38,405 nucleotides of DNA from JAAYZK01 sp964535025 (GTDB lineage Bacteria; Planctomycetota; Phycisphaerae; SM23-33; FEN-1343). This document shows positions 23,615 through 31,020 of the stretch, piece after piece. Below the pieces are notes generated by a model that saw only the letters and a program-made list of their open reading frames with translations, was not told the origin of the DNA and searched no databases. The stretch lies in NCBI GenBank assembly GCA_964535025.1, contig CAZHRW010000075.1:1-38405 (forward strand). The letters run 5' to 3'. Position numbers and translations under genes: made by a program. The first letter of the stretch is position 1. Each line of letters begins with the position of its first letter.

Positions 23615-24246
23615 GGATTCAGGTCCCACCACTGGGCAAACCGTTCCGCGGTCATCACGTCGACGCTCACGTCACCGGTGAGCCCGTCGACCTCCAGCAC
23701 CGCCGCCCGGTCGTCGTCGGCCACCGCGCTGACCAGGACGATCCGGGCCGAATCGCCCGTCCCGTCCGGGTAAAACGTCACCGGCGCCAGGTCCCGATCG
23801 GCGGCGTCGCTCAGCCAGCCAACGCTGTAGGCCGCATCGCCCGTCAGGCGGCAGCGGCGGACGCGAACGAGGTCGTCGTCGCCCCGGCCGCGGCCCATGA
23901 ACGACCCCTCGTAGGGCACGAACACGCCCGGCGTCTCGAGCGGCTCGGGCTCCCAGGTCACCGTGAACGCCGCGTCGGATCCGTCGACCTCGGCGGCGTC
24001 GAACTCGATCCGGACCCGCCGCCCCAACCGGGCGGCGTCGAGGCGGCCGGCGCGCAGCAGGATGGCGAAACGCTCGGCGCCCTCGTTGAGCGCCGCGTTC
24101 CGGTGCCAGCCGGAAAACGCGAACACGGCCGTCCCGGCGAGCATGGCCAGCAGCGTCATCGCCAGGACGACCTCCAGCAGCGTGAAGCCGCCGGGCTCAG
24201 TCTTCCTCGGCCCACTTCGGGATGATGTCGTCGCCGGTGCCACCAT
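23611..24246 (-). CDS. gspH: GspH-type minor pseudopilin
   Basis: A 211-residue pseudopilin with GGFTLLEVVLAMTLLAML as prepilin signal and a beta-rich body. The only in-frame ATG giving a reasonable leader is at 24246, which lies inside gspG, so the two genes overlap by 50 bases in different frames; the leader is then about 19 residues, long and basic. No closer ATG, GTG or TTG start is seen between 24246 and the FTLLE motif other than the GTG next to it. Order and size indicate GspH. Confidence 0.78.
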   Translation of the reverse strand: MVAPATTSSRSGPRKTEPGGFTLLEVVLAMTLLAMLAGTAVFAFSGWHRNAALNEGAERFAILLRAGRLDAARLGRRVRIEFDAAEVDGSDAAFTVTWEPEPLETPGVFVPYEGSFMGRGRGDDDLVRVRRCRLTGDAAYSVGWLSDAADRDLAPVTFYPDGTGDSARIVLVSAVADDDRAAVLEVDGLTGDVSVDVMTAERFAQWWDLNP

Positions 24247-24667
24247 CGTCCTCGCCGTTGGGGCCGGGGGAGTAGACGCGGAAGTAGACGCCCTTGGTCT
24301 GCGCCTCGTCTTCATCCGTCACTTTGTAGATCAGGTCGTGGCCCCACTCGTCTTTGGGCAGCTTGCCGCCGGTGATGAACGGACCGCCGTCCCTCCACTT
24401 ATCCTCCTGCGCCTCATCGGAGGGAGGGTTGATCAGCAGGTTGAGCCCTTCGTCCTCGTCGGGGACAACGCCGACGAGGAGGTGGTAGCGTTTCAGGGCT
24501 TCTTCCACCTTCTGGATCGTGATGGCGGTGTTGTCGCGCTTGGCCTTTTCCTGCACGTTCACGTAGCCCACGAAGGCGCCGCCGGCCAACATGGTCAGAA
24601 TGAGCATCACGAGCATGACTTCCAACAGCGTGAAGCCTGCCGCCCGTCGGTTCCGCATCTTGTTCAT
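24197..24667 (-). CDS. gspG: GspG major pseudopilin
   Basis: A 156-residue protein with leader MNKMRNRRAAG, mature start FTLLEVMLVMLILTMLAGG and a GspG-like C-terminus (KDEWGHDLIYKV and SPGPNGEDDGGTGDDI), the last being the conserved region that binds calcium in GspG. It is the major subunit of the pseudopilus. An AGGAGATC ribosome-binding site precedes the ATG at 24667, the strongest in this part of the operon, fitting a highly translated subunit. A hairpin in the 80-base gap upstream may stabilise its message. Confidence 0.92.
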   Translation of the reverse strand: MNKMRNRRAAGFTLLEVMLVMLILTMLAGGAFVGYVNVQEKAKRDNTAITIQKVEEALKRYHLLVGVVPDEDEGLNLLINPPSDEAQEDKWRDGGPFITGGKLPKDEWGHDLIYKVTDEDEAQTKGVYFRVYSPGPNGEDDGGTGDDIIPKWAEED

Positions 24668-24701
24668 TGTGATCTCCTGCGTCATCGTCTCGCACTCGCT
24701 G

Positions 24702-24726
24702 CCGCCGGGGATCCGACCGCCGGCGG
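24702..24726 (-). other. Hairpin between gspF and gspG
   Basis: Perfect 7-bp inverted repeat CCGCCGG / CCGGCGG with an 11-base loop in the 80-base gap. There is no T-run, so full termination is unlikely. It may act as a processing or stabilising structure raising gspG message relative to gspE and gspF. Confidence 0.4.
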
Positions 24727-24747
24727 GGTTGTTAAGGATTCAAGCCG

Positions 24748-25938
24748 CTACTGCAGCGTCTGACTCATCATGAATACCGGGTACAGCAGTCCCATGGCGA
24801 TGAAGCCCACCAGGGCCGCCAGCAGGATCAGGATGACCGGCTCTATCAGGCGGACCGCCTGGTCCACCTGGCGCGCCGTCCGCCGGTCCACCGTGTCGGC
24901 CGTCCGCACCAGGACGCCTTCGAGCTGGTTGGACTCCTCTCCCACGGCGATCATCTCGACGATCTCCGGGGGGAACAGCCCGCTGCGGTCGAGCGGGTCG
25001 GCCAGGGAATCGCCGGCGCGAACGTTTTCGGCCGCCCGCTCGATGCTGTCGGCCATGACCATCGAGCCGGTGGCGTCCTTGCTGATCGCCAGCGCCTGGA
25101 GGATGGGCACGCCGTTGGCCAGCATCGTGCCCAGCACGCGGCAGAATCGCGTGACGCCCACCATCCGAAGGACGCCGCCGAGGATGGGCATGCGCAGCCG
25201 CCATGTTTCCCACAGCGCCCGCCCGCCGCGGCTGCGAAGGACCGCTCGCACACCGGCCGCCGCCAGCACGACCGCCCCGGCGACCATCAGCAGGTGATGC
25301 CGCAACAGGTCACTCAAGCCGAACAGGATCGCCGTGGGCAGGGGCAGGTCCATGTCGGCGAACATCCCCTTGAAGCGGGGCACCAGCCACACCAGCAAAA
25401 ACGTGACGATGATGACCCCGGCGGTGACCAGCACCGCCGGATAGATCATGGCGCCGCGGACCTTGCCGCTCAGTTCATCCTGGCGTTCGATGTAGCCGGC
25501 GAGGCTGTGCAGGGCATCCTCGAGGAACCCCGCCCGCTCGCCGGCACGGATGACGGCGGTGTGCAGGCTGCTGAAGGCTTCGGGGTGTTTGCCCATCGCA
25601 TCGGCCAGGGTCTCGCCGGCGGCGACGTCCTCGCGCACCTCCACCATGATTCGGGCCGTCCGGGTGGACAAGCCCACCCGGGCCAGAATGGTCAGCGCCC
25701 GAAGCAGCGGCACGCCGGCGGTCAGCAAATCGCCCAGTTGGCTGTAGACTACCCCGACCTCGCGGAGCTTGATCTTCCCGCCCCGCCGTCGCCCGACGGT
25801 CGTCTGCGGGGCGATCCGTACCGGGACCATCGCCTGCTCGTCCAACGTGCGGACGACGGCGGCTTCGTTGTCGGCCTGCATGAGGCCTTCAACCTGCTCG
25901 CCGCCGCGTTTCCGGGCTGTGTAGACGTAGGTGGGCAT
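24748..25938 (-). CDS. gspF: GspF inner-membrane platform protein
   Basis: A 396-residue protein of standard GspF length. The start MPTYVYTARKRGGEQVEG is typical. Two repeated GspF domains are seen, roughly 66-188 and 265-390, each with an LLxAGVPLLRAL / MLANGVPILQAL signature. Membrane helices lie near 167-187, 214-234 and 366-390. It sits 12 bases after gspE, and the AAAGGA at the gspE 3' end may serve as ribosome-binding site. It forms the membrane platform on which GspE acts. Confidence 0.93.
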   Translation of the reverse strand: MPTYVYTARKRGGEQVEGLMQADNEAAVVRTLDEQAMVPVRIAPQTTVGRRRGGKIKLREVGVVYSQLGDLLTAGVPLLRALTILARVGLSTRTARIMVEVREDVAAGETLADAMGKHPEAFSSLHTAVIRAGERAGFLEDALHSLAGYIERQDELSGKVRGAMIYPAVLVTAGVIIVTFLLVWLVPRFKGMFADMDLPLPTAILFGLSDLLRHHLLMVAGAVVLAAAGVRAVLRSRGGRALWETWRLRMPILGGVLRMVGVTRFCRVLGTMLANGVPILQALAISKDATGSMVMADSIERAAENVRAGDSLADPLDRSGLFPPEIVEMIAVGEESNQLEGVLVRTADTVDRRTARQVDQAVRLIEPVILILLAALVGFIAMGLLYPVFMMSQTLQ

Positions 25939-25950
25939 GGCGGTCGGGGG

Positions 25951-27621
25951 CTATCCTTTCGTCACGCGCATGACTTCCTCGGGGGTGGTGATGCCCTGGC
26001 GGACCCTGTTCCAGCCGTCCTCGCGCAGCAGGCGCATGCCGTTGTCGCGAGCGGCGGCGGCGATGTCATTGACGGCGGTGCGGGCCATGACCCGGTCGCG
26101 GATCTTCTGGCTCATCACCATCAACTCGAACAGGCCCGTCCGCCCGTAATAGCCCGTGCCGTGACAGTGCTTGCAACCCGCACCGCGCCAAAGCGTCTGG
26201 CCCGGCTCGAGCGTGAAATCGGCCGGGAGGCGGTCGACGTCGGGTTCGTACTGCTCCTTGCACTGCGGGCAGATCGTCCGCACCAGGCGCTGGGCCATGG
26301 CGGCCTCGACCGTGGAGGTGATCAGGAACGGCTCGATGCCCATGTCCAGCAGACGGGTGGGGGCCGAGGCGGCGTCGTTCGTGTGCAAGGTGGAGAATAC
26401 CAGGTGCCCGGTCAGAGCGGCCTGGACGGCGGCCTCGGCGGTCTCGAGGTCGCGGATCTCGCCGATCATCGCCACGTCGGGGTCGTGGCGGAGGATCGCC
26501 CGCAGTCCGCGGGCGAAGGTGAAGTCAATCTTCGGCTGCACCTGGATCTGGTTGACCCCGTCGAGGTGATACTCGACCGGATCCTCGACGGTGAGCACCT
26601 TGATCTCTTTTGAGACGATCGCCGAAAGGGCCGCGTAGAGCGTGGTGGTCTTGCCGCTGCCGGTCGGGCCGGTGACCAGGATAATCCCGTGCGGGCGGGT
26701 GATCAGGTGGTTGAAGAGATTGAAGTCCCGTTCGTTCATGCCCAACTCGGGCAGGGTGAACAACACCGTGGATTTATCCAGCAGGCGCAGGACGACACCC
26801 TCACCGAAGAGCATCGGGATGACCGACACGCGGATATCGATCTGGCGTCCGCCGGCCATGATCTTGATCCGCCCGTCCTGGGGGAGGCGCTTCTCGGCGA
26901 TGTTCAGGTTCGCCAGGATCTTGATACGGCTGATGATGGCCGACTGAAACCGCTGAATCTGCGGGGGCATGGCGGCTTCGTGGAGCACCCCGTCGACCCG
27001 GAAGCGGACGATCAGTTCCCGCTCGTAGGGCTCGATGTGGATGTCGCTGGCCCGCTGGTTGAGGGCCTCCAGGAAGATCTCGTTGACCAGCTTGATCACC
27101 GAGGCCTCCTGGGCCATCTCCATCAGGTCTTCGTTTTCGGACGATTCGCCCGAAACGACCTCGAGGTCCTTTGACCCCATCAACTCGTCGATCGTCTCGC
27201 CCCCCAGGCCATAGTGGGCCTTGAGGAACTTGTCGATCTCCTCAGCCGACGCAAGCACCGGCTCGATCTGCAGACCGGTGACCAGCCGAAGCTCGTCGAA
27301 GGCGTACAGATCGAACGGGTCGCACGTGGCCACGCGGAGGACGCCATTGGCGCGATCGACGGGAACGAGGCGTTTACGGTAGGCCATTTTGGCCGGGACG
27401 GCACGGAGCACGTCGACGTCGACGTCCACCGCCTCCAGGTCGATCACCGGCAAGTGGAGGATCTCCCCCATCGCCTTCAGCAGGTCGTCGGCGGCGACGG
27501 CGCCGACGTCGATCAGCGCGCGGTCGAGTCGTTGGCGGGTTGACTTCCGCCGCGCATCTGCCTCAGCCAACTGGGCTTGCGTGATCACGCCCTTGGCTAC
27601 CAGTGTCTCGCCAATACCCAT
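25951..27621 (-). CDS. gspE: GspE secretion ATPase
   Basis: A 556-residue hexameric motor ATPase. There is an N-terminal T2SSE_N (MshEN-like) helical domain (1-60). The Walker A GPTGSGKT is at 318-325, the Asp box near EDPVEY (346-351) and the Walker B region with GEIRD at 387-391. A zinc motif has two CxxC pairs at 451-454 and 483-486, as in true GspE/PilB. The RLGxxL motif used by c-di-GMP-binding MshEN domains is degenerate (RLDRAL, and IGETL at the start), so binding of c-di-GMP is doubtful. First gene of the secretion operon. Confidence 0.95.
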   Translation of the reverse strand: MGIGETLVAKGVITQAQLAEADARRKSTRQRLDRALIDVGAVAADDLLKAMGEILHLPVIDLEAVDVDVDVLRAVPAKMAYRKRLVPVDRANGVLRVATCDPFDLYAFDELRLVTGLQIEPVLASAEEIDKFLKAHYGLGGETIDELMGSKDLEVVSGESSENEDLMEMAQEASVIKLVNEIFLEALNQRASDIHIEPYERELIVRFRVDGVLHEAAMPPQIQRFQSAIISRIKILANLNIAEKRLPQDGRIKIMAGGRQIDIRVSVIPMLFGEGVVLRLLDKSTVLFTLPELGMNERDFNLFNHLITRPHGIILVTGPTGSGKTTTLYAALSAIVSKEIKVLTVEDPVEYHLDGVNQIQVQPKIDFTFARGLRAILRHDPDVAMIGEIRDLETAEAAVQAALTGHLVFSTLHTNDAASAPTRLLDMGIEPFLITSTVEAAMAQRLVRTICPQCKEQYEPDVDRLPADFTLEPGQTLWRGAGCKHCHGTGYYGRTGLFELMVMSQKIRDRVMARTAVNDIAAAARDNGMRLLREDGWNRVRQGITTPEEVMRVTKG

Positions 27622-27965
27622 GGGGCAATACTCCAGGTCCGCAGGTACCGCGCCCCCACCCGTTTCCCATGCTCATGAAACACCGCCGGGCGCGGGAAGT
27701 TCCGCCGAAAGCGGCGGATTTCGATCACCGGCGGCGGGCGCGTCGGCGGCGTTCCGTGCAAGTGGATATCGAACATGCCCTTGCGGGTGTTTACCCCGTT
27801 GCGATGGAAATCCCTTGCAGCAGGAGTTCCTATGCCCATTTTGTCGCAGTCTGTCAGACCTTCGAGGCAATCGAGCCCGATTGCGCCGTGTGAGGCAAAT
27901 CCCTTAAGGGCATGTGGATGCAGGGACGCCCAGCGCACACGGTGAAAGCCGACTCATCGGCGTTG
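27622..27965 (-). promoter_or_regulatory. Repeat-rich leader region upstream of the secretion operon
   Basis: A 344-base gap without a convincing gene. It holds several paired elements. CCGTGTG/CACACGG at 27886-27892 and 27936-27942 enclose the palindrome CCCTTAAGGG and the small hairpin GCAT-GTGG-ATGC. AAGGGCATG (27906-27914) is inverted against CATGCCCTT (27774-27782). The direct repeat AAATCCCTT occurs at 27808-27816 and 27897-27905. GTCTG-A-CAGAC lies near 27850-27862. A 7-bp GAAA-like hairpin TCCGCCG-AAAG-CGGCGGA is at 27701-27718. No clear sigma-70 promoter was found. The region probably contains the operon's regulatory leader. Confidence 0.45.
27945..27961 (-). terminator. Weak terminator after the TerB-like gene
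   Basis: On the minus strand GCCGA-TGAG-TCGGC followed by TTT, starting 5 bases after the stop codon. The short stem and T-run suggest partial termination only, so read-through into the gspE leader is possible. Confidence 0.35.
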
Positions 27966-28763
27966 CTAGAGCACCAGGGTCTGATAGTCGATCATCCCCT
28001 TGCTCCGCCACCACTGCCGACAGGCTTCGACGCCGGCGGCATCGCGCGTGAACGATTCGCCGACGAGACGGCCGATCGCCTCGGCGGACGCCGCCCGCAA
28101 GGCCCCGCAGGTGACTTCGTCGTCGGTATCGCCGAGGGAGACCTGCTGGGCGAGATAGTACACAACGCGTAGGTCGCCCAGGTCGGCCAACTGGTCGACG
28201 ATCAACTCCTTCATCCGCAGGCCGTCCCCCCCGTCGGGGTTGCGGTAGCTCTCGAGCACCCGAAGCAGCGGGATCACGGCCGCGGTGCCGTGGGCGGCGA
28301 TCTCGCGGCACGCCTGGCGGCGCTGCTCGTCTGGCCACTCGCCGAAATGGACATAGAGGGTTTCGACGGCGTCGCCGATCGCCTTGGCGACATGGTCGTC
28401 CACCACGGTAGCGCTCGTGCGTGGAGCGGCCTGGACGATCATCGCCTCCAGGTCGGCCAAGGTGCACCCGATGTGCTCGGCCACTTTCTCCAAAACCCGC
28501 TTTTCGGCCAGATTGATGTCGTCGTCGGCCGTGGCGACCTCGACGAGGCGGCGGAGCGTCTCATCGGCGACTTGACCTTTGCCGGGGACGCTGAGCCTGC
28601 GGCGATCGGCCTTCACCTCCGCGCACAGAGCCTGAAACTCATCACTGTCGATGTCCAGGCGGTCGCGTAGGGCGCGGATGTAAGCCTTTTCCTCGTCGTT
28701 GACCCTTCCGTCGACCGTCACCATGACCAGCGCATTCTTGAGATGCGCGGCGCCGTCGCTCAT
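27966..28763 (-). CDS. TerB-like / helical-repeat protein of unknown function
   Basis: A 265-residue soluble, all-helical protein. Residues 1-105 resemble a TerB/tellurite-resistance-like fold (LVMVTVDGRVNDEEKAYI, then VATADDDINLAEKRVLEKVA, the paired acidic helix-turn segments of that fold). The rest, to 265, looks like HEAT/ARM-type helical repeats (EIAAHGTAAVIPLLRVLESY, LVDQLADLGDLRVVYYLAQQ). An AGGAGAG ribosome-binding site precedes the ATG at 28763. No signal peptide, no membrane helix. It precedes the secretion operon in the same direction but is separated by 344 bases and a weak terminator, so a shared function is uncertain. Confidence 0.65.
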   Translation of the reverse strand: MSDGAAHLKNALVMVTVDGRVNDEEKAYIRALRDRLDIDSDEFQALCAEVKADRRRLSVPGKGQVADETLRRLVEVATADDDINLAEKRVLEKVAEHIGCTLADLEAMIVQAAPRTSATVVDDHVAKAIGDAVETLYVHFGEWPDEQRRQACREIAAHGTAAVIPLLRVLESYRNPDGGDGLRMKELIVDQLADLGDLRVVYYLAQQVSLGDTDDEVTCGALRAASAEAIGRLVGESFTRDAAGVEACRQWWRSKGMIDYQTLVL

Positions 28764-28774
28764 CGGATCTCTCC

Positions 28775-28804
28775 TTGCATGGCAGTCCGGACCATCTCTA
28801 TAAT
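28775..28804 (+). promoter_or_regulatory. Possible distal promoter for rplM
   Basis: TTGCAT, 18-base spacer, perfect TATAAT at 28799-28804. The opposite strand reads TATTAT at 28800-28805 and could serve the divergent TerB-like gene, though without a good -35. Confidence 0.35.
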
Positions 28805-28876
28805 ACCCAGCACCTGAATGCAACGATCGAAACGCCGCACCCGCTGCTGACCCGGGGCAGAAAAATCGCCACGCAC

Positions 28877-28904
28877 TTGACAGGCGGGCAGGTTCTGCCA
28901 TAAT
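28877..28904 (+). promoter_or_regulatory. Promoter for the rplM-rpsI operon
   Basis: Perfect TTGACA at 28877-28882, 16-base spacer and CATAAT (five of six) at 28899-28904. Transcription would start near 28911, about 50 bases before the rplM start. Confidence 0.7.
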
Positions 28905-28960
28905 GCGCGGCTCTTTACTGAATCATGCGCGCTGAACACCGCTTGGCGAGAGAGTAACGG

Positions 28961-29407
28961 ATGGCAACGCCGACAACGACGAGAACATTCATGGCCAAAC
29001 CCGGCCAGACGACGGCTTCGTGGTACGTCGTGGACGCGACCGACCAGGTCCTCGGCCGAATGGCTGCGCGGATCGCAACGGTCCTGATGGGCAAGCACAA
29101 GCCCGAGTACACGCCCCATGTCGACACGGGCGACTTTGTCGTCGTGATCAACGCCGAGAAGGTCCGCGTGACCGGCTCGAAGGGGGACGCGAAGGAATAC
29201 GACTGGTACACCCGCTATCCTGGCGGGCGCAAGGTCCTCTCATTTAATAGGTTGAGAGACAAGCATCCCGAGCGGATCATCGAGTTGGCTGTCAGGCGGA
29301 TGCTGCCGACCAACCGCTTGGCCCGCCAGATGATCAAGAAGCTCAAAGTCTATGCCGGGCCGGACCATCCCCATCAGGCCCAGCAGCCCGAGAAAATGGA
29401 ACTGTAG
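28961..29407 (+). CDS. rplM: 50S ribosomal protein L13
   Basis: A 148-residue L13 with the family motifs WYVVDATDQVLGRMA, GKHKPEYTPHVD, YTRYPGG and the MLPTNRLARQM region. The start at 28961 gives the RTFMAKPGQ segment that aligns with the usual MKTFSAKP opening; an internal ATG at 28991 would remove it. It is followed 39 bases later by rpsI, the conserved L13-S9 pair of bacteria. Confidence 0.96.
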   Translation: MATPTTTRTFMAKPGQTTASWYVVDATDQVLGRMAARIATVLMGKHKPEYTPHVDTGDFVVVINAEKVRVTGSKGDAKEYDWYTRYPGGRKVLSFNRLRDKHPERIIELAVRRMLPTNRLARQMIKKLKVYAGPDHPHQAQQPEKMEL

Positions 29408-29446
29408 CCCAAAACGGCTCTTAGAGATAGATAGAAGGAATCCTGC

Positions 29447-29881
29447 ATGGCTGATACGGTAGCGACCCCTGCGACGCCACAGACGACCTTGGTGAACCCT
29501 TACATCTGGGGCGTTGGCCGGCGAAAGAGCGCTATCGCGCGGGTCCGCATTCGACCCGGCGACGGGAAGTTCCTGGTCAACAAGCGTGAGCTGGACAACT
29601 ATTTCAGGCTCGAGCCCGACCGTATGGCGGCCCGGGCGCCCCTGGTAATCACCGAGAGTCACGGCCGCTGGGACGTGCTGGTCAACCTCCGCGGCGGCGG
29701 CACCACCGGCCAGGCCGACGCCGTCAAGCTCGGCCTCGCACGGGCCCTGGTCAAGGCCATGCCCGAGGCCGAGGCCACACTGCGCGACCACGGGCTGCTT
29801 ACGCGAGACGCCCGACGGGTCGAACGCAAGAAGTATGGCCGCGGCGGCGCCCGCAGGAGCTTCCAGTTCTCCAAGCGCTAA
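29447..29881 (+). CDS. rpsI: 30S ribosomal protein S9
   Basis: A 144-residue S9 with GVGRRKSAIARVRI at the start of the conserved part, GGGTTGQADAVKLGLARAL in the middle and the invariant basic C-terminus ending RRSFQFSKR, which reaches into the ribosomal P site. A short N-terminal extension (about 20 residues) precedes the conserved core. AGAAGGAA is the ribosome-binding site. The operon closes with a terminator at 29907-29941. Confidence 0.97.
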   Translation: MADTVATPATPQTTLVNPYIWGVGRRKSAIARVRIRPGDGKFLVNKRELDNYFRLEPDRMAARAPLVITESHGRWDVLVNLRGGGTTGQADAVKLGLARALVKAMPEAEATLRDHGLLTRDARRVERKKYGRGGARRSFQFSKR

Positions 29882-29906
29882 GCAGTCGGACACCCTCAAC
29901 GAACGA

Positions 29907-29941
29907 ACGGCTCCGACGCCCTTGGCGATCGGGGCCGTTTT
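29907..29941 (+). terminator. Terminator of the rplM-rpsI operon
   Basis: ACGGCTCCG pairs with CGGGGCCGT (one G-U pair), with an inner GCC-CTT-GGC extension, followed by TTTT. It starts 26 bases after the rpsI stop. Confidence 0.75.
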
Positions 29942-29987
29942 CATGTACCGCCGGCCCTGGCCGGCGTTCGAAGAAGGAATGACGGCC

Positions 29988-31019
29988 ATGACAGCATCGT
30001 CCAGTACCGTTCGGGTCGCCCTGATCGGCGCGACCGGTTACGCCGGCTTCGAGGCCATCCGCTGGCTGCTGCGCCATCCGCGGGTCGAACTGACCAGCCT
30101 GTGGGGCCCCGAAAGCGAGACCGGGCCGATCGAGCGGTTCTACCCCCTGCTCAGCAAGCAGGTAATGCTCAGTCAAAACGTCTTCGATGCCGACAAGGTC
30201 ACCGCCGCGGCCGACCTGGCGATGCTCTGCGTACCCCACAAGGTCGCCATGAGCTACGTCCCGGCCCTGCGGGCCGCCGGGCTGCGGGTGATCGACTGGT
30301 CGGCCGACTATCGCCTGACCGACCCGGCCGTCTACGAGCAGTGGTACTGCCCCCATACCGATCCGGCGGGACTCGCCGAGGCGGTCTACGGGCTGCCGGA
30401 GTACTTCGCCAAGCGGATTCGCAGCGCCGACCTCGTGGCCAATCCCGGCTGCTACCCGACGTGCGCGGCCCTGCCGCTGGCGCCGCTGCTGGCCGAGGGG
30501 CTCATCGAGCCGACGGGGATCGTGGTCAACGCCGTCAGCGGCATCTCCGGCGCCGGGCGGTCACCCAAGCCGCAGTTCCACTTTCCCGAGCGAAACGAGA
30601 GCTTCGAGCCCTACGCCCCCGGCGCCCACCGCCACATGCCGGAAATCGAGCAGGTCCTCTCGACCCTCACCGGGCAGGACGTCTCGCTGCTGTTCGTCCC
30701 GCACCTGTCGCCGATGGATCGCGGGATGCTTTGCAGCACGTACGCCACGCCCGCCGTCGAGGGCCTCTCGGCCGAGCGGCTGACCGACGTCCTCAAGGCC
30801 GCCTACGACGACAAGCCGTTCGTCCGCGTCCGCACTGACGTGCTGCCGGCGACCAAGTACGTCGCCACGACCAACTTCTGCGACGTCGCCGCCCGCGTCG
30901 AAAAGGGACGCGTCATACTCTTCAGCGCCCTGGACAACCTCACCAAGGGCGCCAGCGGGCAGGCGATCCAGAACATGAACCTGATGTACGGGTTTGAGGA
31001 AACAACGGGGCTGATCTAG
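29988..31019 (+). CDS. argC: N-acetyl-gamma-glutamyl-phosphate reductase
   Basis: A 343-residue ArgC, the NADPH-dependent third step of arginine synthesis. The N-terminal nucleotide-binding motif is ALIGATGYAG; the catalytic Cys is in ANPGCYPTC; the YAPGAHRHMPEIEQ segment holds conserved substrate-binding residues. I prefer the ATG at 29988, with AAGGA 9 bases upstream, over the ATG at 29979, which abuts the same site. argJ starts one base after its stop, forming an arginine pair. Confidence 0.95.
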   Translation: MTASSSTVRVALIGATGYAGFEAIRWLLRHPRVELTSLWGPESETGPIERFYPLLSKQVMLSQNVFDADKVTAAADLAMLCVPHKVAMSYVPALRAAGLRVIDWSADYRLTDPAVYEQWYCPHTDPAGLAEAVYGLPEYFAKRIRSADLVANPGCYPTCAALPLAPLLAEGLIEPTGIVVNAVSGISGAGRSPKPQFHFPERNESFEPYAPGAHRHMPEIEQVLSTLTGQDVSLLFVPHLSPMDRGMLCSTYATPAVEGLSAERLTDVLKAAYDDKPFVRVRTDVLPATKYVATTNFCDVAARVEKGRVILFSALDNLTKGASGQAIQNMNLMYGFEETTGLI

Positions 31020-31020
31020 C

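Noticed and set aside
27886..27942. Plus-strand sequence resembling a c-di-GMP-I riboswitch (GGCAAA ... GGGACGC)
   Set aside because: The second helix and the tetraloop receptor are absent, the conserved GCAAAGCC is not present, and no plus-strand gene follows. The inverted repeats are better treated as part of the gspE leader on the minus strand.
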